Shown piece after piece: positions 25,614 through 34,504 of a DNA stretch of 64,000 nt. How positions within the stretch are numbered: the first letter of the stretch is position 1; each line of letters opens with the position of its first letter. The position numbers and the translations under genes were made by a program. The notes beneath the pieces are model-generated. The model had not been told where the DNA came from. It made no database searches and saw nothing but the letters and a program-made list of their open reading frames with translations. Origin of the DNA: VRUE01 sp033856275 (GTDB taxonomy: Bacteria; Actinomycetota; Thermoleophilia; Solirubrobacterales; 70-9); contig JAWVFJ010000016.1 of NCBI GenBank assembly GCA_033856275.1, positions 30,290 through 94,289 of the forward strand. Direction: 5' to 3'.

Positions 25614-27125
25614 GTGCCAACGCGAGCCCGCAACTGGCTCATCCCGATCGCCTGGATTTGCGCCGTCAGCGCCCTTCTGCTGATCCTCTTCCCGCTCGGC
25701 TTCCCCAACTACGACACGATCTACGCGCTGGTCTGGGGGCGCGAACTGGCGCACGGCGTCAGCCCCGACTACGGCGCCGCGCTGCCCCCCACGCCGCACC
25801 CGCTCGCGGACCTGCTCGGCGTGGTGACGACGCCGCTCGGCGACGGGGCGATCACGGTGACGATGGTCGTCGCCTACCTCTCGCTCGGCCTGGTCGGCTA
25901 CCTCGTCTACCGCCTCGGCTCGCTCTGGTTCGACCGCCCGATCGGCGCCGTCGCAGCCCTGATCGTGCTCACCCGCGCCCCCTTCCTCTCCAACGGCCTA
26001 CGCGCCTACGTCGACATCCCCTACATCGCCCTCGTCCTGGGAGCTCTAGCCCTGGAGACCCGCCGCCCCCGTGCCGGCTGGCCCGTCCTGGTTCTTCTCG
26101 CCCTAGCCGGTCTGCTCCGCCCCGAGGCCTGGCTGTTCTCCGTTGCCTACCTGATCTATCTGCTGCTCGAACCCTCCAAAGCTTCTGCTGTCCCAGACAC
26201 GAGAGACCCTGGCAACTCGTCCCGTCAGGACGCCCCTAAGGGAGAGATGAGGGCACCCCTCGTCTCCCCCGCCGGTGCCCTCCTTGCAGGGCTCGCCCTA
26301 TCCGCCCCGCTCCTCTGGGCCCTCTTCGACTGGATAACAGCCGGCAGCCCCACCTACTCGTTCACCGGCACCCGCGAAACCGTCGACGCCCTCGCCCGCC
26401 AGACTGGCCCAGTCGACCTCATCCTCTACGGGCCGCGCCGGCTCGGCGAAGTTCTGCAGTGGCCCGGTATGGTCGGCGCGGCCGGTGGCATTGTTCTCGC
26501 CTTCGCCTTCCTGCGCCGCCGCGCCGCCCTCGGGCTCGTCGCCACTGCACTCGCTCTCGGCGCCTTCGCCCTGCTCGGCTCCGCCGGCCTCGCGATCATC
26601 GCCCGCTACACGATGCTCGGCGCGGCGATCCTGGCGATCTTCATTGCCGTCGCCCTACTCGGCTGGCGACTGCTCGAAGCGGGGCACCCTTGGCGCCGGC
26701 GCTGGCAGGTTTTTGCCGGTGTGGTGGCACTGATGTTCGTGCTCTGGCTCCCCAACCAGTGGAATCTTGACTCGACCGTGCACAGCGACCTCGCCAACCA
26801 GGGCAGGATCGAGCGCGACCTCACCGACCTCGTCAACACGGGTGCCTTCGCCGAGCCGCTCTGCGGCCCGGTCGCCGTGCCCAACCACCGTGCGATCCCA
26901 CGGCTTGCCTTTGGCCTCGACGTGAAGCCGACCCGAATCGTCAGTGCCAGCGAGGAGGGCGTTCCCCGCCGCGGCTACTTCCTCGACCCCGCCAGCCCCT
27001 TCGTCATCCACAACTTCATCCTCGACCCCAATGACCCCACCCGCTTCTCGCTGACGCGCTTGAAGCCGCGCGGCTTCAAGCGCGTCGCCGCCAACGACTC
27101 CTGGCTGCTCTTCAAGCGCTGCTGA
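25614..27125 (+). CDS. Polytopic membrane protein, probable GT-C glycosyltransferase-like
   Basis: The 503-aa product has ten or more membrane helices and a first extracytoplasmic loop with acidic residues (WGRELAHGVSPDYGAALPPT). That pattern resembles lipid-linked sugar transferases of the PMT/ArnT (GT-C) group. A soluble C-terminal part follows the last helix. No specific sugar can be assigned, and the family is inferred from layout rather than a diagnostic motif. The GTG start at 25614 gives a positively charged N-terminus (VPTRARNWL). Confidence 0.6.
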   Translation: MPTRARNWLIPIAWICAVSALLLILFPLGFPNYDTIYALVWGRELAHGVSPDYGAALPPTPHPLADLLGVVTTPLGDGAITVTMVVAYLSLGLVGYLVYRLGSLWFDRPIGAVAALIVLTRAPFLSNGLRAYVDIPYIALVLGALALETRRPRAGWPVLVLLALAGLLRPEAWLFSVAYLIYLLLEPSKASAVPDTRDPGNSSRQDAPKGEMRAPLVSPAGALLAGLALSAPLLWALFDWITAGSPTYSFTGTRETVDALARQTGPVDLILYGPRRLGEVLQWPGMVGAAGGIVLAFAFLRRRAALGLVATALALGAFALLGSAGLAIIARYTMLGAAILAIFIAVALLGWRLLEAGHPWRRRWQVFAGVVALMFVLWLPNQWNLDSTVHSDLANQGRIERDLTDLVNTGAFAEPLCGPVAVPNHRAIPRLAFGLDVKPTRIVSASEEGVPRRGYFLDPASPFVIHNFILDPNDPTRFSLTRLKPRGFKRVAANDSWLLFKRC

Positions 27126-27146
27126 GCGCTGTAGGCTGGCGCCGCA

Positions 27147-27445
27147 ATGGCCGGAGGGTTCAGCGGTCGAGCCTCTTCGGGCTGATCGGTGTCTTCGTCG
27201 TCGCGGCGATCTACGGCAGCATCCGCTCCTGGCGCCCGGGCGGCGCGATGGACAGCGCCTATGAGAAGGTCGGGATCGCGATGGCTCCGTTCGGTTTCGA
27301 GGTCACGGAGCGGCCAAAGATCAGCATCGAGGCGCGTGAAGCGACGACGGGGCGCGTCGGCTCGAAGATCCACGGGCCGCTTGGCTTGACTCGCTGGAAG
27401 AAACTGACGGTCGAGGGCCCCGGAGGGCGTCGTCGTTACCCGTAA
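27147..27445 (+). pseudogene. Small single-helix membrane protein gene with apparent frameshift
   Basis: An ATG at 27147 opens a frame that stops after 12 codons. The neighbouring frame then reads a membrane helix (SLFGLIGVFVVAAIYGSIRSW) and a basic soluble tail (MDSAYEKVGIAMAPFGFEV...) to 27445, with no start codon before the helix. A one-base indel near 27152-27160 would join the two into a protein of about 98 residues. Alternatively, a shorter protein may start at ATG 27248. The remainder of 27126-27523 shows no other feature. Confidence 0.4.
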
Positions 27446-27523
27446 GGGAGGAGCGCAGGCTGACGGCTTTACGATCTATGGCTCGCCGAGCGCCTCGCCG
27501 ACGTCAGCGGAACCTGAGAGCGC

Positions 27524-28309
27524 TCAGCTGCCGCGCTCGACTCGCTCGACCGCGTCATGGGTGCTGGCCGCCAGAGCTGGATCGGCCAGCTCGATCCCCG
27601 GCGGCAGCTCGACGTGCAGATCGCTCGACGGATCGAGCTGAACGCGCAGAGCGCCACCGCAGCGCGAGCCGAGCACGTGGCCGCCGCGGCTGCGGTCGTC
27701 GCTGATGAAGTGGAGGTGGTAGCCGCTCACCTCGATCCCCTCGACGTAGGCCGGGAAGCGAAAGCCGAGCATGGTTCCGCTGACGTCGGCGAGCTCGAAG
27801 ACGTGCTGCTCGGCGACGACCTCGGTCAGCGGCCGGTAGGGCGGACGCTGCCGCGGCACCGAGCGGGCGCGGACCAGCTCGAACTGGCCGTCGATGCGGA
27901 TCGCGCAGGAGGCAGCGCCCGCGGGAATCAGCTGGTCGAGCTTCGCCAGCAGAGCTTCGTGGTCAAGAGGCCCTGCGATCTGTACGTCGACGGTCGGCTC
28001 GAAGCGAGTCACCACCGCGAATGGCGTCAACGCCTCGTCGGCCACCTCCCCGACCGCACCGTCCACATCAGCGCGGTAGAAGCGGCCGTCGAGAGCGACC
28101 ATCTCGCCGTCGAGCCCATTCAGCGTGCCGAGCCCAAGGTCACCGTGCTCGGCCAAATCGGCGAAGGAGAGGTCGCCGTCATAGGCGCCCTCGAGCAAGG
28201 CCCCGATCGTCGAAGCCTGAAAGAGCACGTGCGCCTCCCGCTCCGCGTGCAGTTCCACCTCGCGCAGCGTCTCCACGTGCAGCGACCTGATCCAGCGCTC
28301 GTCCAACAC
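27524..28309 (-). CDS. budA: Alpha-acetolactate decarboxylase
   Basis: The 261-aa enzyme converts acetolactate to acetoin. It has the family start (VLFQASTIGALLEGAYDGDL, GDLGLGTLNGLDGEMVALDG) and the zinc site in YHLHFISDDRSRGGHV, with three His in the right spacing. The conserved Arg in the ASCAIRIDGQF region is present. No acetolactate synthase or butanediol dehydrogenase is adjacent, so it may divert or detoxify overflow acetolactate. It is divergent from the channel gene at 28385. Confidence 0.92.
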   Translation of the reverse strand: MLDERWIRSLHVETLREVELHAEREAHVLFQASTIGALLEGAYDGDLSFADLAEHGDLGLGTLNGLDGEMVALDGRFYRADVDGAVGEVADEALTPFAVVTRFEPTVDVQIAGPLDHEALLAKLDQLIPAGAASCAIRIDGQFELVRARSVPRQRPPYRPLTEVVAEQHVFELADVSGTMLGFRFPAYVEGIEVSGYHLHFISDDRSRGGHVLGSRCGGALRVQLDPSSDLHVELPPGIELADPALAASTHDAVERVERGS

Positions 28310-28332
28310 GCCGCCAGTCTCCCACCCAACGA

Positions 28333-28382
28333 GGCGTGTCTGACTTAAACCCCTACATACGGTGGGTAAGCTCAGACACGCC
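28333..28382. repeat. Hairpin in the budA/channel divergent region
   Basis: GGCGTGTCTGA (28333-28343) pairs with TCAGACACGCC (28372-28382), with a further ACCC/GGGT pairing inside. It ends two bases before the ATG of the plus-strand gene, so it could hide that gene's ribosome site in mRNA. Confidence 0.6.
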
Positions 28383-28384
28383 CA

Positions 28385-29815
28385 ATGCTGAGACGCGCGA
28401 CTGAGACCACGCGGGGACGCGTCGCGTTGCTCCTCTCAGCCGTGGCGCTGGTGATCGTCGGCAGCGCCGCCCTCGTCCACTTCGCCTTCGGCGCCTATGA
28501 GGACTTCGGCGCGGCACTCTGGTCCGCTGTCCTGCACGTGCTCGATCCGTCGAGCCTGCACGACGACAGCGGCGTGGCCGAGCGGGCGATCGGGGTCTTC
28601 CAGGTGGTCTCCGGGCTGGTTTTGCTTGTCGGCCTCCTCTTTACCTTCGTCGCCGAGGTAGTGAGCAGCTCGCTCGAGCGGCTCGGCCAGTCCGACCGGC
28701 CGGCCAGAGCCCGCGACCACCTGCTCGTCGTCGGTGGCATCGACCTGATCGGCGTGGCGGCATCGACCGCGGCAGAGGCACAGCTCGAGACCGAACTGGA
28801 TCGCCTGGTAGTACTGGCTCCCGAGTCGGCCCGCGATTCACGTGCCCAGATCCGCGACGAGCTGGAAGAGGTCGGCGGCAACCTCAAGATCGACCTCGTC
28901 TTCGGCGACACAGCGGGGGACTCGGGCTTCGAACTGGCGGGCGCCGAGCGAGCCCGCGCCATCCTGCTGATGTCGTCCAGCAGTGGCCCGGTCCCCGCCG
29001 AGGCCGCCGACGTCGAGGTGACGCAGAGCGGCCTCGCCCTGCTCGACTACCTCAAGGAGCACGACGCAAACCCTGCTGTACGGCTGCTCTTCCGCCGCGG
29101 CCGCAACGTCGATGCCAGCTGGGAACTCTTCCCGCCGGACTGGGATGCCGTCGTCGCCGACCGCACCGTCTCGGCGGTGCTGCGCCTGGCGATCACGCGA
29201 CCGCCGGCGCTGGCAAAGTTGCCCGGCTGGGTTGCCGAGCACGGGGCGATCGAGCCTTTCGCCAGGCTCGTCGACGCCGCCTGGTCGGCGCGAGACGGAG
29301 GGCCATTGCGCCTGACGATTGTCGGTTGCGGGATCAACGCACCGGCGCTGATGGAGGACCTGGCGGAGGTCGGGACCGAGTATTTCGCGGTGACGATGAT
29401 CGCGCCCCGCGAAGCCTTCGACCGCTACCTCGGCACCGCCGAGCCCTCCGGAGTGAAGATCCACTTCATCGGGGCAAGGCCCGCCGACACCAACCACCTG
29501 CCGCGCAACCTGATCGAGTCGCGGCCTCACGTGGTCGTCGTCACTCCCAGCCCTTCCAGCTGGGATCAGCGCACCTCCGACGCCGGCGCCACACTCTCCG
29601 TCTTCCACGTCCTGCGCACTGCCGGTGGCCGCGACCTGCCCGTGCTCGCCGAGCTCTTCCTGCCCGAGTCGGCAAAACGCCTTCCCAACGATCCCCGCCT
29701 CCTGGCGATATCGAGCCTGCGCGCGGTCGCCACCGCGATCGCTCTCAGCCTCTTCGACGCGCCGCGGGCGGCAGAGCTGGAGCGCCAGCTCGCCGCCGGC
29801 GCGAGCGATCGTTGA
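28385..29815 (+). CDS. CASTOR/POLLUX-like ion channel with RCK domains
   Basis: The 476-aa product has two membrane helices (LLLSAVALVIVGSAALVHFA and VVSGLVLLVGLLFTFVAEVV) flanking a pore-like loop. Two Rossmann-type RCK modules follow (HLLVVGGIDLIGVAAS and LTIVGCGINAPALMEDL). This is the layout of bacterial homologues of plant CASTOR/POLLUX channels. The canonical K+ filter TVGYG is absent, and the loop reads LWSAVLHVLDPSSLHDD, so selectivity is not clear. The end is close to the ABC ATPase gene (11-base gap). Confidence 0.8.
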   Translation: MLRRATETTRGRVALLLSAVALVIVGSAALVHFAFGAYEDFGAALWSAVLHVLDPSSLHDDSGVAERAIGVFQVVSGLVLLVGLLFTFVAEVVSSSLERLGQSDRPARARDHLLVVGGIDLIGVAASTAAEAQLETELDRLVVLAPESARDSRAQIRDELEEVGGNLKIDLVFGDTAGDSGFELAGAERARAILLMSSSSGPVPAEAADVEVTQSGLALLDYLKEHDANPAVRLLFRRGRNVDASWELFPPDWDAVVADRTVSAVLRLAITRPPALAKLPGWVAEHGAIEPFARLVDAAWSARDGGPLRLTIVGCGINAPALMEDLAEVGTEYFAVTMIAPREAFDRYLGTAEPSGVKIHFIGARPADTNHLPRNLIESRPHVVVVTPSPSSWDQRTSDAGATLSVFHVLRTAGGRDLPVLAELFLPESAKRLPNDPRLLAISSLRAVATAIALSLFDAPRAAELERQLAAGASDR

Positions 29816-29825
29816 GAATCGCTGC

Positions 29826-30716
29826 ATGACAGCGATACATCTCCGCGGCGTAGTCAAGCGCTTCGGCCCGATCACGGCGGTCGACGGGCTCGACCTCGAG
29901 GTGCCGGAGGGCATCTGCCTCGGCCTGCTCGGTCCCAACGGCGCTGGCAAGTCGACGACGATGCGACTGCTCACCGGCCAGGCACTCCCCGACGCCGGCG
30001 AGCTGCACGTGCTCGGGCACGAGCTACCCGGCGACTCCAAGGCCGCCCGCGCCGAAATGGGCGTCGTTCCCCAGCTCGACAACCTCGACGTCGACGTCAC
30101 CGTCGAAGACAACCTGGCGATCTTCGCCCGCCTCTACCGCGTGGCGGACGTCGGCGCCGCGATCGACCGGGCGCTCGACCTGGCCCGCCTGCGCGATCGC
30201 CGCCGCGACGCCGTCGACGAGCTCTCCGGCGGCATGCGGCGGCGCCTGCTGCTGGCCCGCGGGCTGATCCACGACCCGAAGCTGATCCTGCTCGACGAGC
30301 CCACGGTCGGCCTCGACCCGCAGATCCGCACCGAGCTGTGGACGCTGATTGGCGAGCTGCGCTCGCGCGGCACGACGATCCTGATGTCGACCCACTACAT
30401 CGAGGAGGCCGAGCGCCTCGCCGACGAGGTGGCGGTGATGACGAAGGGCAAGATCATCAGCCGCGGCCGGCCGGTGGAGCTGATCACCGAGCACGCCGGC
30501 ATCCAGACCGCCGAGGTCTACGGGCCGCCCGAACGGCTGATCGAGGCGCGAGCGACCGCCGAAGCGCACGGCCTCTCGGTCCGCCCGGCCGGACCTGCGA
30601 TCGCGATCGTCGGCTCCGAGGAGGCAGCCAATGGTGCCATCCCCGACGACGCCGTCGTGCGCGCCGCCTCGCTTGAGGACGTCTTCGTCCTGCTGACCGG
30701 GGAGGAGGCGGAGTGA
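29826..30716 (+). CDS. ABC-2 type exporter ATP-binding protein (NodI/DrrA-like)
   Basis: The 296-aa product has Walker A (GPNGAGKST), signature LSGGMRRRLLLARGLI, Walker B (LILLDEPTVGLD) and the H-loop STHYIEEAERL. A C-terminal regulatory segment follows. ATG 29826 is selected because the ABC domain begins right after it. It overlaps the permease start by four bases, forming a two-gene exporter. The substrate is unknown, and drug or lipid efflux is typical of the class. Confidence 0.9.
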   Translation: MTAIHLRGVVKRFGPITAVDGLDLEVPEGICLGLLGPNGAGKSTTMRLLTGQALPDAGELHVLGHELPGDSKAARAEMGVVPQLDNLDVDVTVEDNLAIFARLYRVADVGAAIDRALDLARLRDRRRDAVDELSGGMRRRLLLARGLIHDPKLILLDEPTVGLDPQIRTELWTLIGELRSRGTTILMSTHYIEEAERLADEVAVMTKGKIISRGRPVELITEHAGIQTAEVYGPPERLIEARATAEAHGLSVRPAGPAIAIVGSEEAANGAIPDDAVVRAASLEDVFVLLTGEEAE

Positions 30717-31480
30717 GGCGGCTCGAACCGGCGGCGATCGGCGGCGTGATGAGCCGCGAGCTGGCCAACTTCCGCACCTACTGGAAGGGCACGACCTTCT
30801 CCAGCGTGCTCGAACCGATCGTCTACCTGCTCGCCTTCGGCCTCGGGCTGAGCGCCACGCTCGTCGACGAAGTCAACGGCGTCCCCTACATCGAGTTCGT
30901 CGGCACCGGCATGGTGGCGACGGCGGTGATCTTCTCCAGCGCCCTGCCGGCGATGTTCGGTACCTTCGTCAAGCACCGCTTCCAGAACACCTACGACGCG
31001 ATCCTCGCCGCGCCGGTCGACGTCGAGGAGCTGGTCAGCGCCGAGATGCTCTGGATCGGCATCCGCTCCGGCACTTACGGCTGCGTCCCGCTGCTGGTCA
31101 CGATCGGATTCGGCCTCGACCCGGCCTGGGGCATGCTGCTGGTGCCGCTCTTCTGCTTCGTCACCGCGCTCGGCTTCGCCGGTTTCGGCGTGGCGATGGC
31201 GGCGACCGTGGCCAAGATCGACCAGTTCAACTACGTCACCGCGCTCTGCATCACGCCGCTCTTCCTCGTCGCCGGCACCTTCTTCCCGATCGATGGCCTG
31301 CCCCAGGGCGTGCAGGTCGTGGCGCAGCTCAACCCGCTGCACCAGCTGGTCGAACTCGTCCGCGGCGGCGCCTTCGGCTTCGAGGCGGTCGACCTAGCCC
31401 GCTTCGCCTTCCTCGTCGGTTTCGCTCTGCTCACCTGGCGCGTAGCGATCAACCGCATGCAGGCGCGCCTGATCGACTGA
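30713..31480 (+). CDS. ABC-2 type exporter permease (NodJ/DrrB-like)
   Basis: The 255-aa permease has six helices and the ABC-2 signature region (ALCITPLFLVAGTFFPIDGL, then LNPLHQLVELVRGGAFG). It starts at a GTG overlapping the ATPase stop. It would form a homodimer with two ATPase subunits. Confidence 0.9.
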   Translation: MRRLEPAAIGGVMSRELANFRTYWKGTTFSSVLEPIVYLLAFGLGLSATLVDEVNGVPYIEFVGTGMVATAVIFSSALPAMFGTFVKHRFQNTYDAILAAPVDVEELVSAEMLWIGIRSGTYGCVPLLVTIGFGLDPAWGMLLVPLFCFVTALGFAGFGVAMAATVAKIDQFNYVTALCITPLFLVAGTFFPIDGLPQGVQVVAQLNPLHQLVELVRGGAFGFEAVDLARFAFLVGFALLTWRVAINRMQARLID

Positions 31481-31490
31481 GCGCGCAGGC

Positions 31491-31535
31491 TGACTTCGCC
31501 TTTTGTCCCGGATAGCGAGACAAAAGGCGAAGTCA
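31491..31535. terminator. 17-bp perfect hairpin with T-rich arm
   Basis: TGACTTCGCCTTTTGTC pairs with GACAAAAGGCGAAGTCA around an 11-base loop. It lies between the convergent ABC permease gene and the SRP RNA gene and probably ends both transcripts. Confidence 0.75.
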
Positions 31536-31574
31536 CCAGGAAGAAAATGGACCGTGCGCCCCGTCCTCCGAGAC

Positions 31575-31820
31575 GAAGTCACCGGGCGTGTCCGTCGCGG
31601 TTGGCTCGAGCCGGGCTCGCCTGCGGCACCCGCGGCTTCCGCTTAAGGCTGCTTCCTTCCGGACCTGACCTGGTTCGCGTGCCTACGTCGCGCAGGACCC
31701 GGCCGTCAACGCCGCCCGCGGCGCACTGACCCCGACGGCCAGCCCCTCGGAACGGGATTCGGCCCCGCTAGAGCGGATTGCGGGTTACAGGGCACCGCTG
31801 ATTCCCCGCCTAGCACGGTC
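31575..31820 (-). ncRNA. ffs: Signal recognition particle RNA, large (Alu-containing) type
   Basis: On the minus strand the S-domain hallmark CAGGTCCGGAAGGAAGCAGC is present. About 100 bases before it is the Alu-domain hallmark AGCGGTGCCCTGTAACCC, as in Bacillus large SRP RNA. Flanking arms such as GGGTCCTGCG/CGCAGG-GAGCCC fit helix 5. A TACGAT -10-like element at 31828-31833 sets the 5' end near 31820. The 3' end is estimated from pairing and may be off by about 10 bases. The RNA works with Ffh in targeting membrane proteins. Confidence 0.92.
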
Positions 31821-31851
31821 CGCGACCATCGTATCCGGCCACGGCGTCCGG

Positions 31852-31896
31852 TGAGTTCGCACTTAATCGCGCATAGGGCGAATAAGTGCGAACTCA
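31852..31896. terminator. 14-bp hairpin upstream of the SRP RNA promoter
   Basis: TGAGTTCGCACTTA pairs with TAAGTGCGAACTCA around a 17-base loop. It lies eight bases past the stop of the minus-strand secreted-protein gene and upstream of the SRP RNA promoter. It probably insulates the two. Confidence 0.65.
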
Positions 31897-31903
31897 GCCG
31901 ATT

Positions 31904-32980
31904 TCAGCGGCGGATCAGGCGGCGGTTCTTGACCACCGTCGCCGTCACTTTGCCGGCGCGGACTTTCTGGCGGACCAGTAGGCGCTTGCGCTTCGCCATC
32001 TGCTTACGGGCCTTCGGCTTGACCTTCAGCACGACCAGTCGCGACTTGCCGCTGCGCAGGTGGACCGTGCGCTTGCCGGTCGCCGGGCGGTTCTTGCGCA
32101 GCAGCCCCTGCGCCGTGGTCCGGCAAGCGTGGCCGATCTTGCGCGGGCAGTTGACCCGCACGAAGAGACGCCTGCCGTTGAGGACCGCCGTGCCAGGGGT
32201 CGCCTGGCGCAGCAGGTCCTCAAGCCGCTGCTCGTTCAGCGCGCCCCCACCATTGCCTTTGCCGCCTTTGCCTTTGCCGCTCGTGCCGTCGGACGCCGCG
32301 AGCACGACGTTGTCGTAATCGGCGCTACCGGTAACCAGAGCGCTGGTGCCAGTCGTGTAGCTGCTCATGATCTGGATCCGGTAGTCATGCCCGGAGGTGA
32401 GGCTTTCGGGGTCGATCGAGCCGCGCGACACGTTGGTCCAGGAGTGAGCGCCGGCGAGCGTCGTCGCAGGGATCAGCGTCAGTGCCTCTCCCCCGTCGCT
32501 GGCATCGATCAGGCGCACCGTGTACTCGGCCGAGTTGCCCTCTACCGCGAGCAGTTTGTCGACACTGGCCCTGCGGTCGAGGGCGAAGCTGACCGCGGTC
32601 GCTTTTCCTCCGCCGGTGCCCGCGTAGGTGAACGGTGGGCTTTCCCAGGTCCCAGTTGTGGTACCACCGACCGCGGTCGCACCGACCGCGCCGGTGTAGG
32701 CGGAGCGGACGAAGCCACCGCCGTCAGCGCCCCCTGCTCCCTGATAGCTGTTTTCGACGCTGGCGCAAAGGAGCGGCGCCAAGCAGTTGCCCTCTGTAGC
32801 CGACGAGGAGGTCCAACCGGCGGGACCACCACTGAATCCACGCGCGGCTCCGCCTGGCGGGTATTGGTTGGTCGCAGCACTTGTGGTCGCCGGAAGGACC
32901 AGCGAGAGCATCGCCAGGAAGGCGACAAAGGCAGCGGCGTTGCGGCGGGACGGTGAAAGGCGGGACGGTGAAAAAACCAT
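31904..32980 (-). CDS. Secreted protein with basic C-terminal repeat-like domain
   Basis: The 358-aa product has a signal peptide (AAAFVAFLAMLSLVLPATTS, cleavage near ASA-ATNQ). The mature region is beta-rich, Gly/Thr/Ser-rich and looks like a carbohydrate-binding-type jelly roll (res 40-225). After a GKGKGGKGNGGG hinge there is a strongly basic region. That region has one Cys pair (VNCPRKIGHACRTTAQG) and KARKQMAKRKRLLVRQKVRA. No catalytic motif is seen. The basic tail may bind the cell wall or acidic polymers (inference). Confidence 0.65.
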   Translation of the reverse strand: MVFSPSRLSPSRRNAAAFVAFLAMLSLVLPATTSAATNQYPPGGAARGFSGGPAGWTSSSATEGNCLAPLLCASVENSYQGAGGADGGGFVRSAYTGAVGATAVGGTTTGTWESPPFTYAGTGGGKATAVSFALDRRASVDKLLAVEGNSAEYTVRLIDASDGGEALTLIPATTLAGAHSWTNVSRGSIDPESLTSGHDYRIQIMSSYTTGTSALVTGSADYDNVVLAASDGTSGKGKGGKGNGGGALNEQRLEDLLRQATPGTAVLNGRRLFVRVNCPRKIGHACRTTAQGLLRKNRPATGKRTVHLRSGKSRLVVLKVKPKARKQMAKRKRLLVRQKVRAGKVTATVVKNRRLIRR

Positions 32981-33088
32981 CGGAATTCCTCTTTCGTTCT
33001 GTTGCGCCTAACAGGCGCTTACCGAATTCTTGGTACCCAGCACAATCTCCGCCGGTCCGCCTGTGGACGAACGTAGGATCGGCGCCAC

Positions 33089-34309
33089 GTGATCGACGTC
33101 GACACCTCTTCTTTCTTCGCGATCGTCCTCGTCGCGGCGATCGCCGCGACCCTCGTCGCGATCGCGCCGAAGGGGATGGCGCCCCCCGTCGTGGTTCTGG
33201 AGCTGCTCCTGGGGATCCTGATCGGGCCGCAGGTGCTCGACCTCGCCCAACCCTCCGATTTCATCGAATTCTTCTCCAACCTCGGGCTCGGCATGCTCTT
33301 CTACTTCGCCGGCTACGAGATCGACTTCGAACGGATCAAGGGGGCGCCACTGAAGCTGGGCGCACTCGGCTGGGCCCTCTCGGTGGCTCTGGCCTACGGC
33401 ATCGGCGGCATCCTCGCGGCTGCCGGCATCGTCGTCTCCTTCCTCTACACGGGCTCGGCATTGGCGACGACCGCGATCGGAACGCTGATCCCGATCCTCA
33501 AGGACAACGGTGGCTTGAAGACGCGCTTTGGCACCTACCTGCTGGCGGCCGGTGGCGCCGGCGAGTTCGGCCCGATCCTGCTCGTCACGCTCGTCCTCAC
33601 CACCGCCAGCCCCCTCCACGAGGCGGCGATCCTGGTCGCCTTCGTGGTGCTGGCGCTGGGCGTCGCGCTGGCCTCGGTGCGCCTCGCCTGGCGCGGCTGG
33701 CCGGCCTTCGAAAAGACCTTCGAGGCGAGCAGCCAGCTCGCGGTGCGAATCACCGTCGTTCTCGTCTTCGGTCTCGTGCTGCTGGCCAGCCAGCTCGGCC
33801 TCGACGTCCTGCTCGGCGGCTTCGTCGCCGGCATGATCACCCGCGCCGCCCTGCGCGGCCATGAGTTGCAGGTCTTCGAGTCGAAGCTCACCGCGGTCGG
33901 CTTCGGCTTCTTCGTCCCCTTCTTCTTCATCACCAGCGGCCTCGAGTTCAACCTCGACGCCCTCGGCTCGGTGGAAGCGATTGCCAAGATGGCCCTCTTC
34001 CTCGTTCTCTTCCTCGTCGTCCGCGGCACCCCCGCCCTACTTCTTTACCGCCGCGTCCTCAGCGCCACTGAGCGCCGTGCGCTCGCCTTCTTCAGCGCCA
34101 CCGAGCTCCCCCTCGTGGTGGCGATCACCACCATCGCCATCGACGCCGGCAAGATGCGCACCTCCACCGCGGCCGGCCTGGTCGGCGCCGCAATGCTCTC
34201 GACCCTGATCTACCCCTTCGTCGGCATGGCGCTGCAGAAGCGAGCCATGGCGGAAGAAGACGATGAGCCTCCCCCAAGCGAACCCGCCGGGGCCCCGGCC
34301 CCCGCCTGA
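33089..34309 (+). CDS. Kef-type (CPA2) cation:proton antiporter
   Basis: The 406-aa membrane protein has about 12 helices. Motifs typical of CPA2 carriers are present (FSNLGLGMLFYFAGYEIDF, LLLASQLGLDVLLGGFVAGM, FVPFFFITSGLEFNLDA). It lacks the RCK/TrkA-N domain of true KefB/KefC. It would exchange K+ or Na+ for H+. The GTG start gives MIDVDTSSFFAIVLVAA. Confidence 0.85.
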   Translation: MIDVDTSSFFAIVLVAAIAATLVAIAPKGMAPPVVVLELLLGILIGPQVLDLAQPSDFIEFFSNLGLGMLFYFAGYEIDFERIKGAPLKLGALGWALSVALAYGIGGILAAAGIVVSFLYTGSALATTAIGTLIPILKDNGGLKTRFGTYLLAAGGAGEFGPILLVTLVLTTASPLHEAAILVAFVVLALGVALASVRLAWRGWPAFEKTFEASSQLAVRITVVLVFGLVLLASQLGLDVLLGGFVAGMITRAALRGHELQVFESKLTAVGFGFFVPFFFITSGLEFNLDALGSVEAIAKMALFLVLFLVVRGTPALLLYRRVLSATERRALAFFSATELPLVVAITTIAIDAGKMRTSTAAGLVGAAMLSTLIYPFVGMALQKRAMAEEDDEPPPSEPAGAPAPA

Positions 34310-34346
34310 ACCGCCCCCGCGTCCCGCCTATGATTCAAGCCCTCCC

Positions 34347-34418
34347 GGGCGCGTAGCTCAGTGGGAGAGCGCTCGCCTCACACGCGAGAGGTCGCTGGTT
34401 CGAACCCAGCCGCGCCCA
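34347..34418 (+). tRNA. tRNA-Val (anticodon CAC)
   Basis: A complete cloverleaf folds. The acceptor arms are GGGCGCG and CGCGCCC with discriminator A. The D arm is GCTC-AGTGGGA-GAGC, the anticodon stem is CTCGC/GCGAG with loop CTCACAC, and the T arm is GCTGG-TTCGAAC-CCAGC. CCA is not encoded. It sits 86 bases before the 7-deazaguanine island, a common insertion point for genomic islands. Confidence 0.96.
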
Positions 34419-34504
34419 TCACTCAGATCCGCTGACAAAAAGCCGCCAGTTTCCGGCGATCCGCCCGTAAGTCGCGTCCGCTTCGCTGCCTACCGTGACA
34501 GCGC

